Assembly: GCA_040768445.1 (NCBI GenBank)
Contig: JAXGMV010000001.1
Span: forward strand, 496,001-560,000
Length of the DNA: 64,000 nt
From: JAXGMV01 sp040768445
GTDB taxonomy: Bacteria; Chloroflexota; Anaerolineae; Anaerolineales; Anaerolineaceae
Direction of reading: 5' to 3'
The notes under the pieces were generated by a model. It did no database searches, was not told the DNA's origin, and saw only the letters and a list, made by a program, of their open reading frames with translations. How positions within the stretch are numbered: the stretch's first letter is position 1; each line of letters begins with the position of its first letter. Positions 8,416 to 15,839 of the stretch are shown here, in pieces. The translations under genes were made by a program, and so were the position numbers.

Positions 8416-9693
8416 TCAGGCTGGATTAGGAGCAAGGTAGGGAATAGTCATCGGTCCTTCAGGCATGACACATATTGAGGCATGCTGTCCATAGCGCTTC
8501 ATCAGCATAGACACGGTCTCTTCCACGCTGTCACAGGGCTGAACCATCGCCTCACGCAGCTGTTCATGGCTGAGATAGCTATTTTTGACATATACCTCTG
8601 CCTTGAGCAGCACCTGCGCCAGCACCTGCGCCTGCCACTGATCCTGCCGGCTAAACCCTGGTTGGCTCATGATCTCCAGCAATTCCGCAGGTGATTTTGC
8701 CATCTTTAACAAGGCTCCAAATTCACCATGTTCCGGTATGCCGTCCCAGCATTCAGCCGCAAGGATAATCGCACCGCCGGGTTTTACAACCTGGGCGGCA
8801 GCAGAGATGCCTTTCACACCCTGGTAAAGGTTCAGGTCCAGCGGGTAACCCGAGTTGGTGGTGATAACAATATCAAACAACTGTTTCACAGGGGCCATGG
8901 CAGTCTCTCTCACATGGTTTGTACCTGCCATGTGCGCCTGCAGCATATCACCGGCAAACACGCCGGTAATGCGCTGTTCACGGTTGAGGGTAACATTAAA
9001 TAAAAAATCTGGCTTCGTCCACAGCGCTGCCTCGAGCATTTCCTGCCACAGTGGATTGCCGTCAGTGATACCCCAGGTGGCCATTGAGCTGGCGATCATC
9101 TGGTAATTATGGTTCGCCATAGTGGTGGTGATGCCCGTGATGCCTGGCAGGACCGCCTTGGGTCCACCGGAATAACCGGCAAACAGGTGCGGCTCGATAA
9201 AGCCGGTCAGGATCTTAACGTCCGCGTCAGCATAGTCACGGTTCACCAACAGTGGGTTGCCAAACGAAGTCATCCCCATATCTGCCAGCGCATCTTCATC
9301 AAAAGCATTATGCTGCACAATATGGTACCGCGAGACCAGCTCGCTTCCAAGCATCTCAACCAGTTCAGCCGGGTTGTTCTCGCGATGGGTACCCAATCCA
9401 TTGATCAACGTGATCTGTCGAGGGGGCACATGCGCCAGTTCACCCAACAGCGCTTTTAACATCGGCTTCCGGGGCTGCGGGCGTGTGAGGTCGCTGAACA
9501 CAATGGCAACACTGTCAGATTTCTTGACGATTTCCCGCACCGGCTTGCTGCCAATGGGTTGGCGTAGGGCAGCTGTCAGTGCGGCATCTTCATCCGGCAG
9601 GCCAGCTGTATACTGCGGTTGTACGACCGTGGTAGCTTCATCTGGTAGGTCAACCATCAGACCGCTTTTCCCATAAGCCAGCTTAATGCGCAT
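8416..9693 (-). CDS. larA: LarA-family nickel-pincer racemase/epimerase
   Basis: The 425-residue protein has the LarA (DUF2088) signatures SDLTRP at 67-72, GTHR with H103, EPHLFAGYSGGPK with H169 and K179, and H195 in MANHNY. These align with a constant offset to the residues known in lactobacillar LarA: H108 and H174 (acid/base), K184 (cofactor attachment) and H200 (nickel ligand). An active enzyme using the nickel-pincer nucleotide cofactor is therefore expected. LarA homologues racemise lactate or epimerise other 2-hydroxy acids; the substrate is not fixed by sequence. The cofactor genes larB, larC and larE are not in this window. An AAGGAGT ribosome site precedes the ATG. The gene is divergent from the M20 cluster. 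Confidence 0.85.
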   Translation of the reverse strand: MRIKLAYGKSGLMVDLPDEATTVVQPQYTAGLPDEDAALTAALRQPIGSKPVREIVKKSDSVAIVFSDLTRPQPRKPMLKALLGELAHVPPRQITLINGLGTHRENNPAELVEMLGSELVSRYHIVQHNAFDEDALADMGMTSFGNPLLVNRDYADADVKILTGFIEPHLFAGYSGGPKAVLPGITGITTTMANHNYQMIASSMATWGITDGNPLWQEMLEAALWTKPDFLFNVTLNREQRITGVFAGDMLQAHMAGTNHVRETAMAPVKQLFDIVITTNSGYPLDLNLYQGVKGISAAAQVVKPGGAIILAAECWDGIPEHGEFGALLKMAKSPAELLEIMSQPGFSRQDQWQAQVLAQVLLKAEVYVKNSYLSHEQLREAMVQPCDSVEETVSMLMKRYGQHASICVMPEGPMTIPYLAPNPA

Positions 9694-9776
9694 TGTGTCA
9701 CTCCTTCGTCTTAATGAGTCTTAAAAATTATATAACAGATCATCCGCCTAACACACACGCCTGTGAGTGACTTCGC

Positions 9777-9805
9777 TTGCGTAAGCCATGAGCATCAGAT
9801 ACAAT
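9777..9805 (+). promoter_or_regulatory. Candidate promoter for the M20 amidohydrolase cluster
   Basis: TTGCGT at 9777-9782 and TACAAT at 9800-9805 are separated by exactly 17 bases. The -10 box matches 5 of 6 positions; the -35 box is weak (3 of 6). The predicted start near 9812 gives a leader of about 49 bases. Confidence 0.4.
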
Positions 9806-9860
9806 TTCTTTACACCAATTAATACCCGTAACAAATATTCCAATTACAAGAAGGGCTATC

Positions 9861-11309
9861 ATGAACAAACAAGATGTCATTGAGTGGATTGAGGCCAATC
9901 GCAGTCAATTTATCGACCTCGCACAAGAAATCTGGGAAAACCCGGAAGTGTCGTTCAAAGAATTCAAGTCATCGAATTTCCAGGCGCAGTTCCTGGAAAA
10001 ATTGGGGTGGAAAATCACCTGGGACCTAGGCGGGTTGAATACCGCCTTCATGGCGGAGTGGGGAGAAGGCAAACCAGTATTGGGCTTTATCGGCGAATTT
10101 GATGCCCTGCCAGGCCTGTCACAAAAGCTTTCACCGGACCCTGAACCAATTGAAGGGCTTGATGCCGGCCACGGCTGCGGGCACAACCTGCTGGGCGTTG
10201 GCTGCCTGGCGGCGGCAGTTGCCTTTCGAGAGTGGCTGGAGAAATCCGGTAATAAAGCCACCGTGCGGTACTATGGCTGCCCGGCTGAAGAAGACGGCAA
10301 CGGCAAGGTCGTCATCGGCAGCGCCGGCTATTTTAATGACCTCGATGCGGCTTTCAACTACCATCCCGGCTCCATGAACAAACCAGCCAAGGGCAGCAGC
10401 CTGGCGGTCAATGACCTGCGTCTTCGTTTTCACGGTGTTTCCTCCCATGCCGGTGGCTCACCGCACCTCGGCCGCTCTGCTTTGGACGCCATCGAGTTGA
10501 CGCATGTGGGTATCAATTACCTGCGCGAACATGTTACCAGCAACATCCGTATGCATTACATCATCACACACGGCGGCCAGGCGCCCAATATCGTGCCGGA
10601 CTTTGCCGAGGACTGGTTGTACCTGCGCGCACCCAACCGCAAGGAACTCAACGAGGTAACCGACCGGGTGATCAAGATTGCCGAAGGCGCTGCCATGATG
10701 ACCGATACCGGGCTGGAAGTGGATATGAAATCCGGCAGCACCAATATCCTCAACAACCACTACCTGGCCGATATGCACTATGACAACCTGGAAGTCATCG
10801 GCCCTATTGAATATACAGAGGAAGAGCTGGCGTTCGCAGCCCGTATCAACAGTCATTTTCCCAAAGAAAACGTGGACAATTTTTATAAGCGATTGGGTGC
10901 ACCAGAAGGCAAGGAAGCAGAGCTTGAGGCGCTGAAAGGTCAACCCGTGATTGGCCTGAATTTCCCTGCCAACGATGAAAATAAAATCGGTGGCGGCTCA
11001 ACCGATGTAGGTGATTTGAGCTGGATGGTGCCGCTGACGATGATGAGCACCACCTGCAATTCAACCGGCGCTCCCGGTCATTCCTGGGCTGTGACTGCCA
11101 CCAGCGGTATGTCTATTGGCCATAAGGGCATGCTGCATGCCGCCAAAGCCATGGCGCTGACTGCCATTGACATCATCGAAGACCCGGCCCATCTGCAGAA
11201 AATCAGGGGAGAGTTTGAGAAGCGCACAGCAGAAATGCCGTACACCTTCCCAACACCTGACCAGATCAAGAAACCTGACTACTTCAACCCGGTGCGCAAC
11301 ACCAAATAA
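9861..11309 (+). CDS. M20 family metallohydrolase, AbgB-like, copy 1
   Basis: This 482-residue protein belongs to the M20 amidohydrolases related to AbgB (p-aminobenzoyl-glutamate hydrolase subunit B). It shows a GEFDALPGLSQK segment, C106 and H108 in GHGCGHN, CPAEE with E143/E144, H196 in SSHAGGSPHLGRSALDA, and a C-terminal GHSW. These supply the di-metal ligands and general base of M20D enzymes. Family members cleave amide bonds of N-acyl or peptide substrates in the cytoplasm; no signal peptide is present. It is the first of four consecutive paralogues on this strand. The GHGCGHN and VSSHAGG variants set it slightly apart from copies 2-4. Confidence 0.85.
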   Translation: MNKQDVIEWIEANRSQFIDLAQEIWENPEVSFKEFKSSNFQAQFLEKLGWKITWDLGGLNTAFMAEWGEGKPVLGFIGEFDALPGLSQKLSPDPEPIEGLDAGHGCGHNLLGVGCLAAAVAFREWLEKSGNKATVRYYGCPAEEDGNGKVVIGSAGYFNDLDAAFNYHPGSMNKPAKGSSLAVNDLRLRFHGVSSHAGGSPHLGRSALDAIELTHVGINYLREHVTSNIRMHYIITHGGQAPNIVPDFAEDWLYLRAPNRKELNEVTDRVIKIAEGAAMMTDTGLEVDMKSGSTNILNNHYLADMHYDNLEVIGPIEYTEEELAFAARINSHFPKENVDNFYKRLGAPEGKEAELEALKGQPVIGLNFPANDENKIGGGSTDVGDLSWMVPLTMMSTTCNSTGAPGHSWAVTATSGMSIGHKGMLHAAKAMALTAIDIIEDPAHLQKIRGEFEKRTAEMPYTFPTPDQIKKPDYFNPVRNTK

Positions 11310-11322
11310 ACGCGAAGGGATT

Positions 11323-11340
11323 ATGGATAAACAACGATGA
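11323..11340 (+). CDS. Mini-ORF MDKQR before M20 copy 2
   Basis: A GAAGGGA ribosome site is ideally spaced for the ATG at 11323, which opens a five-codon frame (MDKQR). Its TGA overlaps the ATG of M20 copy 2 (ATGA at 11337-11340). The real gene start has no well-placed ribosome site of its own. The peptide resembles the MNKQ start of copy 1, so it may be a relic of the ancestral start that now works by termination-reinitiation. This is inference from sequence layout only. Confidence 0.3.
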   Translation: MDKQR

Positions 11341-12770
11341 AAACAAAACAAGACATTCTCAACTGGATTGAAGAAAACCGACAGCCATTTATCGACCTCT
11401 CCGATAAAATCTGGGAGAACCCCGAGCTGGCAAACCGCGAGTTTATCTCCTCTAAACTCCAGGCTGATTTCCTTGAAGGCCAGGGATTCAAAATTACCTG
11501 GGACCTGGGCGGCCTCAATACCGCCTTCCTGGCAGAGTGGGGCGAAGGCAAGCCGGTGATCGGGTTTGCCGGTGAATATGATGCCCTGGGCGGCCTGTCG
11601 CAAAAGGCGCAAACGGCACAGGAGCCGCTTATCCCCGGTGCTGCCGGACATGCCTGCGGTCACAACCTGCTGGGAGTCGGCTGCCTGCTGGCAGCAGTGG
11701 CAGCAAAGCAGTATCTTGAAGCAAATCACCAGGGTGGAACGGTGCGTTACTACGGCTGCCCGGCTGAAGAGGCCGGTGACGGTAAAGTGTACATGGCGCG
11801 TGCCGGCGTTTTCAACGACCTTGATGCCGCCTTCAACTATCACCCCGATTATCTGAACTTCGCCTCCAAAGGCTCGGCTGTGGCAGTAACCGATATCAAA
11901 TTCCGCTTTCATGGACGCTCCGCCCATGCCGGCGGCTCTCCCCACCTGGGGCGCTCAGCGCTGGATGCCGTTGAACTGATGAATGTCGGTGTCAACTACC
12001 TGCGCGAGCATGTCACCAGCAATGTGCGCATGCATTATGTCATCACCAACGGCGGCGATGCCCCCAACATCGTGCCGCCGGAAGCCGAGGTATGGTATTT
12101 TCTGCGGGCGCCGCTGCGTGAAGAACTGAACCAGGTGACCGAGAGGGTAAAAAGAATCGCCCGCGGCGCGGCCATCATGACAGGCACTGAGGTCGAGATT
12201 ATCTTCCAGGGCGCGTGTTCCCACCTGCTTAACAACCATGTGCTGGCTGACCTGCAGTATGAGAATATGAAAGTGATCGGTCCCATTCCCTTCACAGAAG
12301 CGGACTATGAACAGGCGCGGCAGATCAACGAAGGCTACCCGCCTGAGATACGCGACAATAACCTGATCGCGGGCATGCCGCCGGCTGGCAAAGCTATTGC
12401 CGAAGCACTCAAGGGCATTTCCCTCGCAGCTGAGAACTACCCGTCGTTTGACATAGACTACATCGCCACCGGCTCCACCGACGTGGGAGATCTCAGCCTG
12501 GTCACACCGCTCAGCATGTTGGGCACAGCCTGCTGGCCGACCGGCGCCCCCGGGCACACCTGGGGCATTACTGCAGCCGGCCGCCTGCCAATGGGGCACA
12601 AGGGTATGCTGCACGCCGCCAGGATCATGGCGCTTTCAGCCATCGACTGTTTCAATGACCCTGAGATACTGATCAAAGCGCGCCAGGAATTCGAGAAAGC
12701 CATGCAGGGCAAGCCCTATATCTGCCCGATACCGGATGAGGTACAGCCGCATATTTACCCCCGGCCTTAA
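11337..12770 (+). CDS. M20 family metallohydrolase, AbgB-like, copy 2
   Basis: This 477-residue paralogue of its neighbours has all the M20 signatures: GEYDALGGLSQK, GHACGHNLLG with the metal-binding Cys and second His, CPAEE, FHGRSAHAGGSPHLGRSALDA, NGGDAPNIVPPEAEV and GHTW near the C-terminus. It is expected to be a cytoplasmic metal-dependent amide hydrolase acting on a small N-acyl or peptide substrate. The gap to copy 1 is 27 bases and carries a mini-ORF overlapping this start. Divergence from the other copies is spread over the protein, with insertions near the dimerisation-lid junction (residues about 325-390), which suggests different substrates rather than simple dosage. Confidence 0.85.
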   Translation: MKTKQDILNWIEENRQPFIDLSDKIWENPELANREFISSKLQADFLEGQGFKITWDLGGLNTAFLAEWGEGKPVIGFAGEYDALGGLSQKAQTAQEPLIPGAAGHACGHNLLGVGCLLAAVAAKQYLEANHQGGTVRYYGCPAEEAGDGKVYMARAGVFNDLDAAFNYHPDYLNFASKGSAVAVTDIKFRFHGRSAHAGGSPHLGRSALDAVELMNVGVNYLREHVTSNVRMHYVITNGGDAPNIVPPEAEVWYFLRAPLREELNQVTERVKRIARGAAIMTGTEVEIIFQGACSHLLNNHVLADLQYENMKVIGPIPFTEADYEQARQINEGYPPEIRDNNLIAGMPPAGKAIAEALKGISLAAENYPSFDIDYIATGSTDVGDLSLVTPLSMLGTACWPTGAPGHTWGITAAGRLPMGHKGMLHAARIMALSAIDCFNDPEILIKARQEFEKAMQGKPYICPIPDEVQPHIYPRP

Positions 12771-12812
12771 GGGCTACCTGACCGCAAGATATGAAGAAAG
12801 AAGGTTGAGTGT

Positions 12813-14258
12813 ATGATGACAAAACAGGATGTGATCGATTGGGTTGAGCAGCACCGCCAGGAATTTATTGACATGGCGAACAAGATCTGGGAAAACCCCG
12901 AACTGCCGCACCGCGAGTTCATGGCATCCAGGCTGCAGGCTGATTATCTTGAACGGCAAGGTTTCAAAATTACATGGGAAATCGGCGGCCTGCAAACTGC
13001 GTTCATAGCTGAATGGGGCGAAGGCGCGCCAATACTGGGTTTTGCCGGCGAATTTGATGCCCTGCCGGGGCTCTCGCAGAAAGACCTGCCCATACGCGAG
13101 GCCGTGGTTGAAGGTGCACCCGGTCACGCCTGCGGGCATAACCTGCTGGGCGTAGGCTGCCTGGCTGGCGCGCTGGCCGCCAAACAATGGCTGGAGCAGT
13201 CCGGCAAACCGGGTACTATCCGCTATTACGGCTGCCCAGCTGAGGAGAACACCTACGGCAAGACCTTCATGGCACGCGCCGGCGCCTTCAACGACCTGGA
13301 TGCCGCCTTCAACTACCATCCTTCCTATCTGAATTTTTCGTCAAAGAGCACTGCCGTGGGTGTGTTTGACCTCAAGTTCCGCTTTCACGGGCGTTCTGCC
13401 CATGCCGGCGGCAGCCCACACCTTGGACGCTCAGCACTGGATGCCGTTGAGCTGATGAATATCGGCGTCAACTACCTGCGCGAGCATGTCACCAGCAATG
13501 TACGCATGCACTATGCCATCACCAACGGCGGTGATGCGCCCAATATTGTCCCACCCGAGGCTGAGGTATGGTATTTCCTGCGGGCACTGGGGCGTGATGA
13601 ACACCGCAGCCTGCTGGAAAGGGTGCGCAAGATTGCCCGCGGCGCAGCCATGATGACCGAGACCAGCATAGAGGAGATCTTCCGCTCAGCCTGCTCGCCG
13701 GTACTGAACAACCATTACCTGGCTGACCTGCAGAACGCCAACCTGCAGCTGGTTGGACCGATTACCTATACCGAAGAGGAACTGGACTATGCCCGCACCA
13801 TCAACCAGGGTTACCCGGCTGAGAATGTCAGCGCTATGCTGACGTCGCTCAAACCTCCAGCTGAATTTATTGGCCGCATTCAAGCCATCAAAAATGAGCC
13901 GCTTACCGGTGATATCTTCCCGACGCTGGACGTCGGCGTAATCGAGACCGGCTCAACGGATGTGGGTGATGTCAGCCAGGTGACACCGCTGAGTATGCTC
14001 AGCACAGCCTGCTTCGCCAACAATGCATCCGGTCACTCCTGGGGTATTGTCGCCAGTTCACGCGCGTCCTTTGGTCATAAGGGTATGCTGCTGGCAGCCA
14101 AGACCATGGCGCTTACCGCAGTTGACTGTCTTGAAAACCCGCAACACATTGAAAATGCACGGGCTGAATTCATCAAAGCCACAGATAGAAAACCCTACCA
14201 CTGCCCGCTTCCTGAGGATGTACAACCGCCGCGCTATGAAAAGCCGGCTGGATTTTAA
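12813..14258 (+). CDS. M20 family metallohydrolase, AbgB-like, copy 3
   Basis: The third tandem M20 paralogue, 481 residues, keeps GEFDALPGLSQK, GHACGHNLLG, CPAEE, RSAHAGGSPHLGRSALDA and the C-terminal GHSW metal ligand region. It differs from copy 2 in the variable segment at about residues 325-395. Two ATG codons are in tandem at the start (12813 and 12816) behind an AGAAGG site, so the exact start is uncertain by one codon. It sits 42 bases after copy 2 and 20 bases before copy 4, consistent with one transcript from the promoter near 9800. The function is expected to be amide-bond hydrolysis in the cytoplasm; substrate unknown. Confidence 0.85.
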   Translation: MMTKQDVIDWVEQHRQEFIDMANKIWENPELPHREFMASRLQADYLERQGFKITWEIGGLQTAFIAEWGEGAPILGFAGEFDALPGLSQKDLPIREAVVEGAPGHACGHNLLGVGCLAGALAAKQWLEQSGKPGTIRYYGCPAEENTYGKTFMARAGAFNDLDAAFNYHPSYLNFSSKSTAVGVFDLKFRFHGRSAHAGGSPHLGRSALDAVELMNIGVNYLREHVTSNVRMHYAITNGGDAPNIVPPEAEVWYFLRALGRDEHRSLLERVRKIARGAAMMTETSIEEIFRSACSPVLNNHYLADLQNANLQLVGPITYTEEELDYARTINQGYPAENVSAMLTSLKPPAEFIGRIQAIKNEPLTGDIFPTLDVGVIETGSTDVGDVSQVTPLSMLSTACFANNASGHSWGIVASSRASFGHKGMLLAAKTMALTAVDCLENPQHIENARAEFIKATDRKPYHCPLPEDVQPPRYEKPAGF

Positions 14259-14278
14259 CCGTAGAAGGAGTGATTACA

Positions 14279-15679
14279 ATGAAATCCAAAGAGATGATGC
14301 TGGAATGGCTTGATGCCAATCAATCCGATTTTACCGAGATGGCAGACCGGATTTGGGAAAAGCCCGAGATTGCACTGAAGGAGCATTTTGCCTCAAAACT
14401 GCAGGCTGACTATCTTGCAGGCAAAGGCTTCAAGATCACCTGGAAGGTAGGCGGTATGCCCACCGCATTTGTCGCAGAGTGGGGTGAAGGTAAACCCATC
14501 CTGGGCTTCCTGGGTGAGTATGATGCGCTGGGTAACCTGTCGCAGAAGCGCCAGCCGGACCCCGAGCCGGAAACACCTGGTGGACCTGGACAGGCCTGCG
14601 GTCATAATCTGCTCGGCACCGGCGTTCTGGCCGCTGCCGTCGCCACGCAGGCCTGGCTGGTTGAGAACAAGCTTCCCGGTACAATCCGCTATTACGGCTG
14701 CCCGGCTGAGGAGATCCTGGCCGGTAAGGTTTACATGGCACGCGATGGCGTATTTGACGACCTGGATGCCGCCCTCAATTACCACCCCGGCTCAATCAAC
14801 CACCCATCCAAGGGCAGCATGGTCGCCCTCAATAACATGAAATTCCGCTTCCACGGGCGCTCAGCCCATGCCGGCGGCTCACCGCACCTTGGCCGCTCAG
14901 CCCTGGACGCCGTAGAACTGATGAATGTCGGCGCCAACTACATGCGTGAACATGTCGAAAGCAACGTTCGCATTCACTATGTCATTACCAACGGCGGTGA
15001 CGCGCCCAATATTGTCCCGCCGGAAGCTGAAGTATGGTATTACGTGCGTGCTCCGCAGCGCGCCACGGTCGAAGCTGTGACCGAACGCCTGCGCAAGATC
15101 GCCCAGGGTGCCGCTATGATGACCGAAACCACGATGGAAGAGCTGTTCATCACCGGCTGTTACAACGTACTCAACAATCACTACCTGGCTGACTTGCAGT
15201 ACGAGAATATGAAGCTTATCGGACCCATTCATTTCACTGATGAAGAGATGGCTTTTGCCGAACGGGTCAACAGCAATTACCCGCCCGAGATTCGCGGTAA
15301 AAAAATGGACCTGGGAAAAGAATACGAGAACCTGCCGCTGATAGGCGATAATTTCCCATCCAAAGATGAGGGTGTCTTTATGACCGGTTCCAGTGATGTT
15401 GGCGATGTCAGCTGGATCACACCGCTTGCCATGCTTTGGACAGCCGCTTCCGCAGTCTATGCCACCGGTCACTCGTGGGGCATCACCGCCTGCTCGGGTA
15501 CGTCCATCGGCCACAAGGGTATGCTGCACGCCGCCAAGACCATGGCGCTCACCGCCGCTGATCTGGTTACCAACCCGGAGCACTTGCAGAAAGCCCGGTC
15601 TGAATTTGAGGAAAAGACGCAGGATAACCCTTACAAGACACCCCTGCCAGATTGGGCGAAACTGCCGCTGGACGAGTAA
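14279..15679 (+). CDS. M20 family metallohydrolase, AbgB-like, copy 4
   Basis: The fourth tandem copy is the shortest at 466 residues. The start ATG at 14279 is preferred over a GTG at 14270 because AAGGAG ends at 14270, eight bases before it. It keeps the metal-binding Cys and His of the CGHN motif, CPAEE, RSAHAGGSPHLGRSALDA and GHSW. The first His of the usual GHACGHN is replaced by Gln (GQACGHN, codon at 14591). That His is not a metal ligand in structurally known M20D enzymes, so activity is probably retained. A terminator follows, marking the end of the cluster. Confidence 0.85.
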   Translation: MKSKEMMLEWLDANQSDFTEMADRIWEKPEIALKEHFASKLQADYLAGKGFKITWKVGGMPTAFVAEWGEGKPILGFLGEYDALGNLSQKRQPDPEPETPGGPGQACGHNLLGTGVLAAAVATQAWLVENKLPGTIRYYGCPAEEILAGKVYMARDGVFDDLDAALNYHPGSINHPSKGSMVALNNMKFRFHGRSAHAGGSPHLGRSALDAVELMNVGANYMREHVESNVRIHYVITNGGDAPNIVPPEAEVWYYVRAPQRATVEAVTERLRKIAQGAAMMTETTMEELFITGCYNVLNNHYLADLQYENMKLIGPIHFTDEEMAFAERVNSNYPPEIRGKKMDLGKEYENLPLIGDNFPSKDEGVFMTGSSDVGDVSWITPLAMLWTAASAVYATGHSWGITACSGTSIGHKGMLHAAKTMALTAADLVTNPEHLQKARSEFEEKTQDNPYKTPLPDWAKLPLDE

Positions 15680-15708
15680 TTCCGGCAGATCAGGATTGAA
15701 CAAATATG

Positions 15709-15740
15709 ATAACCAGGCCTCAATAAGCCTGGTTATTTAC
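15709..15740 (+). terminator. Terminator after the M20 cluster
   Basis: A 10-bp perfect stem (ATAACCAGGC at 15709-15718 with 15727-15736) and an 8-base loop are followed by TTAC and further T-rich sequence. The T-tract is short, so confidence is moderate. Confidence 0.6.
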
Positions 15741-15839
15741 TTAACTTCAGTTCTCAAGACAACCATAACATCATGTTCTGCTCTCTTTTGAGCCGCTTTG
15801 AGGTAAAATTTATCAGGGAGAACATCCCAAGAGAAACCC

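Noticed and set aside
11061..11945. 294-residue minus-strand frame across M20 copies 1 and 2
   Set aside because: It is the reverse-strand shadow of two conserved coding genes, as are similar frames opposite copies 3 and 4 (for example 14897-15703).
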